DNA of 64,000 bases from CAVSRC01 sp963830205 (GCA_963830205.1 CAWHLP010000020.1:120665-184664), one strand, 5' to 3'; shown: positions 17,288 through 26,161, counted from the first letter of the stretch. A program made the numbers and translations. Notes: generated by a model from the letters alone, not told the origin.

Positions 17288-17757
17288 ACCAGGTGCCGTT
17301 TACGCGCAGGGCGCCTGCCACATCCGTCCCCTCTCCCCAGCGGGGAGAGGGACAGGGTGAGGGGGGGCCGACTTATTCGGATAGCGCGGCGCCCCCTCAC
17401 CCGCGCCTTCGGCGCGACCTCTCCCCCCAGGGGAGAGGTGACCACGCTGGGCCCACACTGCGCTCCGTCCGCGATCTCGTTGCTGCCGGCCTTGCGCCCG
17501 AAGCGAAGCGGAGCGAACTGGAGGCCGTGGCGGCGCGCTATGCGGTGGCGATCACGCCGGCCATGGCCGATCTCATCGACCCGACAGATTCCGCCGACCC
17601 CATCGCGCGCCAGTTCGTGCCCGACGCCGCGGAACTGGCGACGACGCCTGCCGAGCGCGTCGATCCGATCGGCGACGGCGTGCATCAGGTGAGCGAGGGG
17701 CTGATCCACCGCTATCCCGACCGGGTGCTGCTCAAGCTGGTCTCCGTGTGCCCGGCG
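17284..17757 (+). pseudogene. epmB: EpmB (lysine 2,3-aminomutase-like), copy 1, truncated
   Basis: N-terminal part of the EF-P (R)-beta-lysine-forming aminomutase. It runs MNQVPFTRRAPAT, then 45 codons of inserted palindromic repeat read in frame, then LRSVRDLVAAGLAPEAKR through VLLKLVSVCP. It stops matching at the first cysteine of the radical-SAM CxxxCxxC motif, where the duplication junction begins. The open frame runs on to 18039 as antisense of efp copy 2. It therefore lacks the iron-sulfur site and cannot be active. Confidence 0.88.
17325..17440. repeat. Palindromic repeat inserted in epmB copy 1
   Basis: A 116-bp element of the same family as 14685-14802. The insertion is flanked by CCACA on both sides (17318-17322 and 17453-17457), which looks like a 5-bp target duplication. 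Removing 17323-17457 restores APATLRSV. The insertion is 135 bp, an exact multiple of three, so the reading frame passes through it. Confidence 0.8.
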
Positions 17758-17812
17758 TTTGCTGGGTGTCCGCTCGGGGGCGGGCACCACAGGAGAGGCT
17801 GCAGAGGTCCGA

Positions 17813-18379
17813 TCAGTCCTTGGCGCGCTCGACGTAGGAGCCGTCGGCGGTCATCACCACGATGCGCGTGCCGACCGCGATGTGTGGCGGCACGTTGGTC
17901 TTCACACCGTTGGAAAGCAGCGCCGGCTTGTAGGACGAGGCGGCGGTCTGGCCCTTCATCGCCGGGTCGGTCTCGACCACTTCCAGCGACACCCGCTGCG
18001 GCAGTTCGATGGCGATCGGCAGGCCGTTGTAGAGGCTGAGGCGAACGGTCATGTTCTCCTGCAGGTAGGGCGCCTGGTCGCCGACGATATCCTTCGACAC
18101 ATGCACCTGCTCGTAGTTCTCGCCGTTCATGAAGGTGAAGCCGTCGCCGTCCGCGAAGAGGAACTGGTAGTCATGGTCCTCGACGAAGGCGCGCTCCATC
18201 TGCTCGGTGGTCTTGTAGCGCTGCGACACCTTCACGCCGTCGGAAATGCGGCGCATGTCGATCTGGGTGGTGGGCGTGCCCTTGCCGGGATGGAAGTTCT
18301 CGGCGGTGAGCACGACATAGAGCTGGCCGTCGACCTCGACGACATTGCCCTTGCGGACCTGGCTGGCGATGACTTTCAA
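17813..18379 (-). CDS. efp: Elongation factor P, copy 2
   Basis: A second intact 188-residue EF-P with the same Lys33 in FHPGKGTPTTQ and the same TTG start. About three substitutions separate it from copy 1. Two almost identical efp genes so close together are unusual. Paralogous EF-P proteins elsewhere (YeiP-type) are much more divergent than this. It is divergent from epmA copy 2, with 86 bp between them. Confidence 0.9.
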   Translation of the reverse strand: MKVIASQVRKGNVVEVDGQLYVVLTAENFHPGKGTPTTQIDMRRISDGVKVSQRYKTTEQMERAFVEDHDYQFLFADGDGFTFMNGENYEQVHVSKDIVGDQAPYLQENMTVRLSLYNGLPIAIELPQRVSLEVVETDPAMKGQTAASSYKPALLSNGVKTNVPPHIAVGTRIVVMTADGSYVERAKD

Positions 18380-18465
18380 GGTGACCTCGATTATGGCTCG
18401 GACGGCACCGGGGCCGCCAATTCGGCGCGCACCTTAGCGATTTTGCCGGGGACTGCCAGAGGATT

Positions 18466-19543
18466 ATGCACCTAGATGACCGCGAACGCGCGCCCGAAAT
18501 GACCGGATTGCCGCCCTTCTGGGACCATGGACGCCACCACGACCGGCGGCCGTTCCTGCTCGCCCGCAACCGCATCGCGGCGGCGCTTCAGTGCCTGGTT
18601 CGCCGGCCAGGGCTTCGTCGAGACCGAGGCGGCGATCCTGCAGGTATCGCCGGGAAACGAGACCCACCTGCACGGATTCGCCACCGAAATGATCGGCCCG
18701 GACGGCGCCCGCGCCGTCCGCTACCTGCACACCTCGCCGGAATTCGCGCTGAAGAAGCTGCTGGCGGCGGGCGAGGACAGGATCGTCGATTTCGCCCGCG
18801 TCTTCCGCAATCGCGAGCGCGGCCCCCTGCATGCGCCGGAGTTCACCATGGTCGAGTGGTACCGCGCCAACGCTCCCTATGAGGCGATCATGGCGGACTG
18901 CTCGGCGGTCCTGGCGCAGGCGGCGGAGGCAGCCGGCAGCACGACGCTCGGCTGGCGCGGGCGCGCGGCCGACCCTTTCGCCGAGCCGGAGCGGCTGACC
19001 GTGGCCGACGCCTTCCTCCTCCATGCCGGCATCGAGCTGGTCGGCTGCCTCGATGACCGCCCCGCCTTCGCCGCGGCGGCCGCCAGCCGGGGCATCCGCG
19101 TTGCCGCCGACGACACATGGTCGGACATGTTCAGCCGCGTGCTGGTGGAGAAGGTCGAGCCTCAGCTCGGCATCGGCCGCGCCACCCTGCTCACCGACTA
19201 TCCGTTGAGCGAGGCGGCGCTGGCACGGGCGAAGCCCGACGATCCGCGCTTCGCCGAACGCTTCGAGCTCTATGCCTGCGGCGTCGAGCTCGCCAACGGC
19301 TTCGCCGAGCTGACCGACCCGGCCGAGCAGCGCCGGCGCTTCGCCGCCGACATGGACGAGAAGGAGCGCATCCACGGCGAGCGCTATCCGCTCGACGAGG
19401 ATTTTCTCGCCGCGCTCGCCCACATGCCGGAGGCCAGCGGCGTGGCGCTCGGCCTCGATCGCCTGGTGATGCTGGCGACCGGCGCCACGTCCATCGACCA
19501 GGTGCAATGGACGCCGGTGGCCGGCGTGGAGGGCGCGCCATGA
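18466..19543 (+). pseudogene. epmA: EpmA copy 2, frameshifted
   Basis: Same protein as epmA copy 1 but with one extra G at about 18591 (CTTCAGTGCC versus CTTCATGCC). This moves the reading frame at residue ~42 and ends the first frame at 18882. The remainder (AWFAGQGFVETEAAILQ onward, with class II motifs 2 and 3) is intact in the other frame through 19543. An internal start could at best give a protein lacking the first ~40 residues. The break may be a sequencing indel. Confidence 0.85.
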
Positions 19544-20745
19544 ACGAGGTGCCGTTTACGCGCAGGGCGCCTGCCACATCCGTCCCCTCTCCCCAGCGGG
19601 GAGAGGGACAGGGTGAGGGGGGGCCGACCTATCCGGATAGCGCGGCGCCCCCTCACCCGCGCCTTCGGCGCGACCTCTCCCCCCAGGGGAGAGGTGACGG
19701 CACGCTGGGCCCACACTGCGCTCCATCGCCGATCTCGTTGCCGCCGGCCTCGCGCCCGAAGCGAAGCGCGACGCGCTGGAGGCCGTGGCGGCGCGCTATG
19801 CGGTGGCGATCACGCCGGCCATGGCCGATCTCATCGACCCGGACGATCCCGCCGACCCCATCGCGCGCCAGTTCGTGCCCGACGCCGCCGAGCTGGCGAC
19901 GACGCCGGACGAGCGCGCCGACCCGATCGGCGACGGCGTGCATGCAGGTCAGCGAGGGGCTGATCCACCGCTATCCCGACCGGGTGCTGCTCAAGCTGGT
20001 CTCGGTGTGCCCGGTCTATTGCCGCTTCTGCTTCCGCCGCGAGACGGTGGGCCGGGCCGGCTCAGGCATGCTGTCGCCAGAAGCGGTCGATGCGGCGCTC
20101 GGCTACATCCGCGCGCACGACGCGATCTGGGAGGTGATCCTCTCCGGCGGCGACCCGCTGATCGCCGCACCGCGGCGGCTCAAGGCCGTGATGAAGGCGC
20201 TCGCCACCATCGACCATGTGAAGGTCGTTCGCTTCCATAGCCGCGTGCCGGTGGTGGCGCCGGAGCGCATCACCGACGAACTGGTGGCGGCGCTCACTGC
20301 CTCCGGCAAGACGCCGTGGCTTGCCGTCCACGCCAACCATCCGCGCGAGCTGACGCCGAGGCGCCGCGCAGCGCTTCGCCGGCTTGCCGCGGGCGGCCTG
20401 TCGCTGGTCAGCCAGACGGTGCTGCTCAGAGGCGTCAACGACGATGCCGAGACGCTCGCCGCGCTCATGCGCGGTTTCGTCGCGGCCGGGGTCAAGCCCT
20501 ATTACCTGCACCACGGCGACCTGGCGCCGGGCACCGGCCATTTCCGCACCACGCTTGCCGAAGGCCAGGCGCTGATGAAGGCGCTGCGCGGCCGCCTCTC
20601 CGGCCTCTGCCAGCCGACCTATGTGCTCGACATCCCCGGCGGCCACGGCAAGGTGCCGGTCGGCCCCGGCTATGTGGCCTATGAAGACGGCGCCTGCCTG
20701 ATCGAGGACATCTCCGGCACCCGCCACAAGCTGTCAGACGGCTGA
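19540..20745 (+). CDS. epmB: EF-P (R)-beta-lysylation protein EpmB, copy 2, with internal out-of-frame block
   Basis: The only copy with the radical-SAM core. CPVYCRFCFRR holds CxxxCxxC, followed by EVILSGGDPLIAA, VVRFHSRVPVVAPERI, HANHPREL and YVLDIPGGHGKVPVGP, the lysine 2,3-aminomutase blocks. EpmB makes (R)-beta-lysine for EF-P. The frame is open from ATG 19540 to the stop. Because the inserted palindrome is 137 bp here (two bases beyond a multiple of three) and one G is added at 19944, about 75 residues between them are read out of frame. The real sequence LRSIADLVAAGLAPEAKRD..GDGVH lies in another frame. The net change is three bases, so the C-terminal catalytic part returns to frame. 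Confidence 0.8.
   Translation: MNEVPFTRRAPATSVPSPQRGEGQGEGGPTYPDSAAPPHPRLRRDLSPQGRGDGTLGPHCAPSPISLPPASRPKRSATRWRPWRRAMRWRSRRPWPISSTRTIPPTPSRASSCPTPPSWRRRRTSAPTRSATACMQVSEGLIHRYPDRVLLKLVSVCPVYCRFCFRRETVGRAGSGMLSPEAVDAALGYIRAHDAIWEVILSGGDPLIAAPRRLKAVMKALATIDHVKVVRFHSRVPVVAPERITDELVAALTASGKTPWLAVHANHPRELTPRRRAALRRLAAGGLSLVSQTVLLRGVNDDAETLAALMRGFVAAGVKPYYLHHGDLAPGTGHFRTTLAEGQALMKALRGRLSGLCQPTYVLDIPGGHGKVPVGPGYVAYEDGACLIEDISGTRHKLSDG
19581..19696. repeat. Palindromic repeat inserted in epmB copy 2
   Basis: Same element and same CCACA flanks (19574-19578 and 19711-19715) as in copy 1, showing that the insertion predates the tandem duplication. The inserted length is 137 bp, two more than in copy 1. 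Confidence 0.8.
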
Positions 20746-20836
20746 CGGGCGGGCTGGGTCTGCCGTCAGGGCCTCTCCCCTAGACAGGGGGCGATCGGGG
20801 CGATCTCCCCCGGCACCAACCAAGGAGAGACCTACC

Positions 20837-21091
20837 ATGCGCAAGACCCTCATCGCACTCGTCGCCGTCACCCCGCTGGTCGCGCTCGGCGCCACCGCCT
20901 TCGCCGCCCAGCCGGCCGCCACCACCGGCGACGAGCTGTTCGTGAAGGCGGGCAGCCAGTCGACGGTGGCCGAGAAGGCCGAGCCGCTCAAGGGCGTCGA
21001 CATCAAGAAGATCCGCCTCGGCGACGACAACGGCATCGAGCACGGCGTCCGCGCCGAGGGCAGCGAGATGGGCGAAGGCATGGACGACTAG
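20837..21091 (+). CDS. Small exported protein of unknown function
   Basis: An 84-residue protein with a clear signal peptide (MRKTLIALVAVTPLVALGATAFAA, cleavage after AFA) and a charged mature part of about 60 residues (GVDIKKIRLGDDNGIEHGV). No family is recognised. A good AAGGAGAG lies upstream of ATG 20837 and a strong terminator follows at 21110-21144, so it is a self-contained transcription unit, probably well expressed and periplasmic. Confidence 0.75.
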   Translation: MRKTLIALVAVTPLVALGATAFAAQPAATTGDELFVKAGSQSTVAEKAEPLKGVDIKKIRLGDDNGIEHGVRAEGSEMGEGMDD

Positions 21092-21109
21092 TCCCTGCCC
21101 ACCTGCCTC

Positions 21110-21144
21110 AGAAAGGGCGGCGCACCGCAGGCGCCGCCCTTTCT
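21110..21144 (+). terminator. Rho-independent-like terminator
   Basis: A 14-bp perfect stem AGAAAGGGCGGCGC / GCGCCGCCCTTTCT with a 7-base loop, 18 bases after the stop of the small exported protein. TTTCTCTT follows the stem. Confidence 0.85.
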
Positions 21145-21246
21145 CTTGGGCCCCACGGCCTTGTGATCGCTAGCGGCCCGATCGTGAACAGCCCCCGCCG
21201 CCAAGGCGGCTAAAGTGGACCTCAGATGCAGTCCACGGTCCGCCCC

Positions 21247-21655
21247 ATGATCACCCGCCGCGCGGCGCTTGGCCTGATGGCCGGCGCCTTTGCCATTGTC
21301 GCTGTACCAGCCCTGGCGCCCGCCGCCCTGGCCGCCGAGCGCCTGCCTTTCGACCGCCCCGCCTTCCAGGCGGCGCTGGCGACCGGCAAGCCGGTCCTCA
21401 TCGACGTCTCGGCGACCTGGTGCACCACCTGCAAGCAGCAGCACGTGGTGCTCGACAAGCTCTTTGCCATGAAGCCGTACGCCGGCTTCACCGTGTTCAC
21501 GGTCGACTACGATACTGAGAAGGACATCATGCGCTCCTTCGGCGTGCAGCAGCGCGCCACGCTTGATCGCCTACAAGGGCGGCGCCGAGGTCGGCCGCCT
21601 GTCGTGGGAGACGAGCGAGCCTGCGATCGAAGCGCTGCTCGCCAAGGCCGTCTGA
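21247..21655 (+). pseudogene. Thioredoxin-like periplasmic protein, frameshifted
   Basis: An exported thioredoxin-fold protein of about 136 residues. The N-terminus ITRRAALGLMAGAFAIV resembles a twin-arginine signal, and the active site is VSATWCTTCKQQH, as in DsbD C-terminal/thioredoxin-7 domains. The frame breaks at about 21564 (ACGCTTGATCGCC, one extra T). The end IAYKGGAEVGRLSWETSEPAIEALLAKAV lies in the next frame and stops at 21655. It is followed 21 bases later by ccdA, so the pair resembles a split DsbD: membrane electron carrier plus periplasmic thioredoxin. An upstream ATG at 21226 is an alternative start. Confidence 0.78.
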
Positions 21656-21676
21656 GGCCGGGCAGCGACCCTGACC

Positions 21677-22396
21677 ATGCTCGCCACCGTCGGTCTCGCC
21701 TTTGTCGCCGGCGTTCTGTCGATCCTGTCGCCCTGCGTGCTGCCGCTGCTGCCGCTGGTCTTCGCCGGCGCCGCGGCGGAGCATCGCCTCGGACCGCTGG
21801 CGCTCGCCGGCGGGCTGGCGCTTTCCTTCACCGTCATCGGCCTGTTCGTCGCCACCGTCGGCTTCGCCATCGGCCTTGATTCGGATTTCTTCCGCCTGGT
21901 CGCCGCCATCCTCTTCATCGTCGTCGGCGCCGTGCTCCTGGTTCCGGGTTTGCAGACGCGGCTGGCGACGGCCGCAGGCCCGGTGAGCAACTGGACCGAA
22001 CAGCGCTTCGGCGGCCTCGCCACCGCCGGCCTGGGCGGCCAGTTCGCCCTCGGCCTGCTGCTCGGCGCGGTGTGGATCCCCTGCGTCGGGCCGACGCTCG
22101 GCGCCGCCTCGCTGCTCGCCTCGCAAGGCCGCGACCTCGGCGCCGTGACGCTCGCCATGCTCGCCTTCGGTCTCGGCGCGGCGCTGCCTCTCGCCCTCAT
22201 CGGCACGCTGTCGCGCGCCGCGATCCTCGCCTGGCGCGACCGCCTCGCCGGCGCCGGCAAGGGCATCAAACTGGCACTCGGCGCCATCCTCATCGTCGTC
22301 GGTGCGGCGATCCTCGCCGGCTACGACCACCGGATCGAGACGGCACTGGTCGATGCCTCGCCGGCCTGGCTGACCGAGCTGACGACGCGCTACTGA
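21677..22396 (+). CDS. ccdA: CcdA-family cytochrome c biogenesis/thiol transporter
   Basis: A 239-residue inner-membrane protein with six hydrophobic segments. The paired redox cysteines are in SILSPCVLPLLPLV (segment 1) and WIPCVGPTLGAASLL (segment 4), the hallmark of CcdA/DsbD-beta proteins that carry electrons across the membrane. The preceding thioredoxin-like gene is the probable partner. The pair may serve cytochrome c maturation or repair of periplasmic thiols. Confidence 0.87.
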   Translation: MLATVGLAFVAGVLSILSPCVLPLLPLVFAGAAAEHRLGPLALAGGLALSFTVIGLFVATVGFAIGLDSDFFRLVAAILFIVVGAVLLVPGLQTRLATAAGPVSNWTEQRFGGLATAGLGGQFALGLLLGAVWIPCVGPTLGAASLLASQGRDLGAVTLAMLAFGLGAALPLALIGTLSRAAILAWRDRLAGAGKGIKLALGAILIVVGAAILAGYDHRIETALVDASPAWLTELTTRY

Positions 22397-22476
22397 ATCG
22401 CTTGGCCCATCGTCACATGCCTGTCACACGACGCGGCGAAAACCCGCCGATCGACCTTGCGGCAGAGGGGTGTGCG

Positions 22477-22974
22477 GTGAGCGACGAGGCCTACAACGTT
22501 CTGTTCATCTGCACCGGCAATTCGGCCCGCTCGATCCTGGCGGAAGCGATCCTCAATCGCGAGGGCAAGGGCCGCTTCAAGGCCTATTCGGCCGGCAGCC
22601 ATCCGAACGGCACGGTCAATCCGCACGCCCTCAGCCTGCTCGAGAATCTCGGTTACGACATCAGCGGCTGCCGCTCGAAGAGCTGGGACGAGTTCGCCGG
22701 CGCGGACGCGCCCGAGATGGATTTCATCTTCACCGTCTGCGACGACGCCGCCGGTGAAGCCTGCCCGATCTGGCCCGGCCGTCCGGCGACCGCCCACTGG
22801 GGCGTTCCCGACCCGGCCAGGGCGACCGGCACGCCGGCGGAGATCCAGCTCGCCTTCGACGACGCCTACCGCATGCTGGCGACGCGCATCGGCATCTTCG
22901 TCAATCTGCCCCATCTCGACGATGTCAGCCTGCATCACCGGCTGCACGAGATCGGCAAGGTCGATCACGCCTAG
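22477..22974 (+). CDS. Low-molecular-weight phosphatase-like arsenate reductase
   Basis: A 165-residue protein of the low-MW tyrosine phosphatase/ArsC fold. The P-loop CX5R is FICTGNSARSILAEAIL at residues ~11-27, and the family segments AYSAGSHPNGTVNPHAL, FIFTVCDDAAGEACPIWPG and HWGVPDPA follow. The second and third cysteines fit thioredoxin-coupled arsenate reductase. GTG 22477 (SDEAYNVLF) is preferred, and ATG 22417 would add 20 residues of unlikely sequence. No ars regulator or pump is adjacent. Confidence 0.83.
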   Translation: MSDEAYNVLFICTGNSARSILAEAILNREGKGRFKAYSAGSHPNGTVNPHALSLLENLGYDISGCRSKSWDEFAGADAPEMDFIFTVCDDAAGEACPIWPGRPATAHWGVPDPARATGTPAEIQLAFDDAYRMLATRIGIFVNLPHLDDVSLHHRLHEIGKVDHA

Positions 22975-22997
22975 GGCAGCGAAGTCCACGGCCGCCC

Positions 22998-23879
22998 TCA
23001 GGCCGGCGGCGGCTCCATCTCCGTCCACGCTTCGGCAATCGCCCCGGCCGTGGTGAACCACACCGCGTCGCGCTTCACCGCAATATCCTCGAACGCCTTC
23101 CTGAGTTGCCGCAGGCGGAAGGGCTGCCCGACGATATAGGGGTGCAGCGCGACGCCCATCACCAGGGCCTGATCGCGCGCCTGGTCGCGCATCTCGTCGA
23201 ACTGGTCGACCATCATGTCGGCAAAGTCCGCCGCCGACATGCGCCGCACGGCGATCGCCGGGATGTCGTTGACCTCCTGCGGATAGGGCACGGCGAGCAG
23301 CGGCCCGGCGCGCGTCGCCATCCAGGTCGGCCGGTCGTCGTGGCACCAGTCGAGCAGATAGCGGTAGCCCCGCGCCTTGAGCAGATCAGGCGTCGCATGG
23401 GTCTCGGCGATCCACGGCCCCAGCCAGCCGGCAGGCGCCCGGCCGAAATGCGCGGCAAGCCGGTCCGTCGCCTCGCCGATCAGCGCATCCTCATCTGCCG
23501 CGTTGAGCCCGCTCTGGCGCTCCGAATTGGTGCGGCCATGGCCGGCGATCTCGTCGCCGCGGCGGCGATGGGCATCGGCAAGTTCGGGGCAGTGGTCGAG
23601 GATCGATGAATTGAGCAACACCGTCGCAGGCAGCGACAGCGCGTCGAAGAGATCGATGAGGCGCCAGGCGCCGACGCGATTGCCATAGTCGCGCCAGGCG
23701 TAGTTGAGCACGTCCGGCTGGCCGGACGGCGCCAGCTCGGCACCGAGGCCTTCGCCGAAGGCAAAATGCTCGAGATTGATTGCGAAATAGACCGCCAGCC
23801 CCTTGCCGTTCGGCCAGGTCCTGGCGATCGGCTGCCTGATCGAGCGATAGGGAAAGCGACCATGATGCGGCAGTCTCAT
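22998..23879 (-). CDS. Polysaccharide deacetylase family protein
   Basis: A 293-residue NodB-homology (carbohydrate esterase 4-like) protein. Recognisable blocks are GLAVYFAINLEHFAFGEG near the N-terminus, VLNYAWRDYGNRVGAWRLIDLFD, DEIAGHGRTNSE (metal-site region, ~108-119) and WLGPWIAETHATPDLLKARGY. The pattern resembles PuuE/allantoinase-like members more than chitin deacetylases. The usual first Asp of the motif is replaced by Glu (NLEHF), as seen in that subgroup. There is no signal peptide, so it is cytoplasmic. The substrate is unknown. Confidence 0.8.
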   Translation of the reverse strand: MRLPHHGRFPYRSIRQPIARTWPNGKGLAVYFAINLEHFAFGEGLGAELAPSGQPDVLNYAWRDYGNRVGAWRLIDLFDALSLPATVLLNSSILDHCPELADAHRRRGDEIAGHGRTNSERQSGLNAADEDALIGEATDRLAAHFGRAPAGWLGPWIAETHATPDLLKARGYRYLLDWCHDDRPTWMATRAGPLLAVPYPQEVNDIPAIAVRRMSAADFADMMVDQFDEMRDQARDQALVMGVALHPYIVGQPFRLRQLRKAFEDIAVKRDAVWFTTAGAIAEAWTEMEPPPA

Positions 23880-23946
23880 GCGGTCTCCGGCGGCGGCCAT
23901 TGGTGGCGGACGCCGAAACGTTGCAAGCGCCGCGCCAGCGCCGCCA

Positions 23947-25908
23947 TCAACCCGACTTGAAGCCGATCTTCAGGTGGGTGTTGTCGCAGAACGGCTTGTT
24001 GCGTGAGCCGCCGCAGCGGCAGAGCCTGACCTTGGTCACCCGGTCGATGGTTCGCCCGGTGCCGCTGACGATCTCGAGGTTGCCGGAGACCTGAAGCGGC
24101 CCGTCCGTCTCAGGCGCGATCGCGACCGGCCCGTCGCGGACGGCCAGCGGCTCCGATTCGCGCGTCGCCGGCTCGCCGGTTGCCGTGAAGGGCAGCGTCT
24201 TGTGCGAGCCGTCGCAGAACGGCTTGTTCTGCGAGGCCCCGCAGCGGCAGAGCGTGGCGCGGGTGCCGACGCCGACACCATCGATGGCGAGCGGCCCGTG
24301 GAAGGCATAGGGGCCGTTCTCGCGCAGGCGGATGAGGTTGACCGGCGGCGGCGCCTCCGGCGGTCCGCCGTCCTTGCGGACATAGGTGATGGCGCCGGAC
24401 GGGCAGTTGTGGGCGACGCGGACCAGCGCCTCGGTCTCCATGGTGTCGGGGAAGATCCATTCCCCCGGCGTGTTGGCCTTGAACACCGTGGGGGCGCCCA
24501 GCACGCAGTAGCGCGCATGGATGCAGCGCACGCCATCAAAGCTGATGTCGATGGCACGTCCGCTGGCGATCTCGCATGCGCCGCCGCTCGCCGGCTGGTC
24601 GTCGGCCTTGGCCGGCGGCGGTGGCGGCGGCAGCGGATGCTCGGCGCCGACCGTCTTGAGATCGGCGATGCCGAAGCGGGCGACCAGCGTGTCGAGCGCG
24701 TCCGCCGTGCCGGCAAGCTCGTGGCCCGCCGGGAAGACGTGGCGGGCATGCTTGGCGATCTCGGCCACGCGCTCGGCCATCATGCGCTTCTCGCTGCCAC
24801 CGCTGGGCAGCCGCGCCGTGTCGCGCAAAGTCGTGAAGGTGATGCCGGCATTGACGCCGGCATGGGCATGGTTGGCCGGCAGGCTCGCCAGATGGGAGCC
24901 GATGCGCGGCAGCTGCTCCATCAGCTCGATGGCCATGTCGACGAAGAAGCGCTTGCCCTCGCTGTCGCCGGCGCCGCGGCCGAAGGCCTGCCCCAGGCAG
25001 CGCAGCATGGCGCCATAGAGGGAATTGGCCAGGTCGAGGACCGGCGCCGCCTCATGGCTGTTGACGTGGACGCGGTTGGTCGGGTCGAGCGGCGGCCGCA
25101 TGGTCGGGTTATGGGCCACCGGGAAGGCGGGCGCGAAGGAAGGGTCGGCGGCGAGGAAAGCTTCGTATTCCTCGCGGACGGCGACGAAGCGGTTGTAGTG
25201 GCTGTCCTCGCTGTGGCTGGGCGCGCCCTCGCCCTGCTCGATGATGGTCTCGATCGCATCCTCGGCGCTCTTGAGATCGGTGATGGTGCTGACCCCGGGC
25301 AGCGAAGCGTCACCGGGGCCGATCTGCGAGGCCGGGTCGCCGCAGAACAGCGCGGTCTCGCCGATGTGATGGGCGAGCACCGCGAGCCCGTGGCGGATGC
25401 CGCGATAGAGATGGCCGACGGTGCCGTAGTCCTGGGCGCTCGGCATCAGGCGGCCCTTGGGCATGGTGCGGTGATAGTCGGCCGGGTGGACGAATTCGGA
25501 AGAGTCGCGGAGCTCCTTGCCCTCCGGCCGCTCGAGAAAGATGAAATGATCGAGCACGCCGCGCGAGAAGCCGGCGAGCTCCACCACCACGCCGGAGGGA
25601 TGGTAGCCCTGGGGAACCGGGAAGTTCGGCCGCGACAGGTGGGGGCCGGCGCCGATCGCCACCAGCAGGTTCGAGGCCAGCGTCAGATGGGTCATCTCCT
25701 CGATGGCGACCGAGGTGATGGCGCGGCGCCAGCGCTTGACCGCTGCCGCCTGCTCGGCGGTCAGCCCGTCACGCTCGCCGCGCTTGAGGCTCCACGCGGC
25801 GTAGAAGTAGCAGCACATCAGGTTGTGCTCGATCGCCGAGGCCTCGGCGAGGAGGTAGATCAGCTCCTCGCGCGTTTCGATGCGGATCTTCGGTTCTTCC
25901 AGCGCCAT
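23947..25908 (-). CDS. Ferritin-like / divergent ferredoxin / twin CDGSH fusion protein
   Basis: A 653-residue multidomain protein. Residues ~10-220 form a ferritin-like domain of the VioB type with two diiron-style helices (EASAIEHNLMCCYFYA and AIEEMTHLTLA). Residues ~440-520 hold a divergent 4Fe-4S mono-cluster domain (CIHARYCVLG and HNCPSGAITYV). Two CDGSH iron-sulfur motifs end the protein (CRCGASQNKPFCDGSH and CRCGGSRNKPFCDNTH). A proline-rich linker (HPLPPPPPPAKADD) separates the halves. Start ATG 25908 has GGAGGGGAAG upstream. A redox or iron-linked oxidase role is inferred. Confidence 0.85.
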   Translation of the reverse strand: MALEEPKIRIETREELIYLLAEASAIEHNLMCCYFYAAWSLKRGERDGLTAEQAAAVKRWRRAITSVAIEEMTHLTLASNLLVAIGAGPHLSRPNFPVPQGYHPSGVVVELAGFSRGVLDHFIFLERPEGKELRDSSEFVHPADYHRTMPKGRLMPSAQDYGTVGHLYRGIRHGLAVLAHHIGETALFCGDPASQIGPGDASLPGVSTITDLKSAEDAIETIIEQGEGAPSHSEDSHYNRFVAVREEYEAFLAADPSFAPAFPVAHNPTMRPPLDPTNRVHVNSHEAAPVLDLANSLYGAMLRCLGQAFGRGAGDSEGKRFFVDMAIELMEQLPRIGSHLASLPANHAHAGVNAGITFTTLRDTARLPSGGSEKRMMAERVAEIAKHARHVFPAGHELAGTADALDTLVARFGIADLKTVGAEHPLPPPPPPAKADDQPASGGACEIASGRAIDISFDGVRCIHARYCVLGAPTVFKANTPGEWIFPDTMETEALVRVAHNCPSGAITYVRKDGGPPEAPPPVNLIRLRENGPYAFHGPLAIDGVGVGTRATLCRCGASQNKPFCDGSHKTLPFTATGEPATRESEPLAVRDGPVAIAPETDGPLQVSGNLEIVSGTGRTIDRVTKVRLCRCGGSRNKPFCDNTHLKIGFKSG

Positions 25909-26161
25909 GGCTTCCCCTCCCTGCACCCCCTGGAATTCTGGCACAGGCAGCCGGGAGAGGCGACTCCCGCTGGATTGTGGCTCCGGTCACAGCGACGGCG
26001 TCACAGGTGGCGTATCAATGCTAGGGTTTGCCGGCTCAGCGTTGCCCCGGCTTGAGCACGCTTGTTGAAACGGCGGCCGCTTTGCCGCAAGACTGCCGAG
26101 AGACATGTTCGTCACCATCGACCCTTCCATCCCCGGCCGCCCTCCCTGCGATGACCACGGC

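Larger units (their letters stand above)
15507..17757. repeat. Tandem duplication, unit 1 (efp-epmA-truncated epmB)
   Basis: First copy of a direct tandem repeat with a period of about 2256 bp. It starts at TGCTGGGTGCCCGCTCGGGG and ends inside epmB at GTGTGCCC. Unit 2 starts at 17759 with TTGCTGGGTGTCCGCTCGGG. The copies are nearly identical but differ by scattered substitutions and small indels. Confidence 0.85.
17759..20005. repeat. Tandem duplication, unit 2 (efp-epmA-epmB)
   Basis: Second copy of the 2.26-kb unit. It continues into unique sequence encoding the rest of epmB after GTGTGCCC near 20010. Compared with unit 1 it carries extra bases in epmA (18591) and epmB (19944), and 2 more bases in the inserted repeat. 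Confidence 0.85.
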
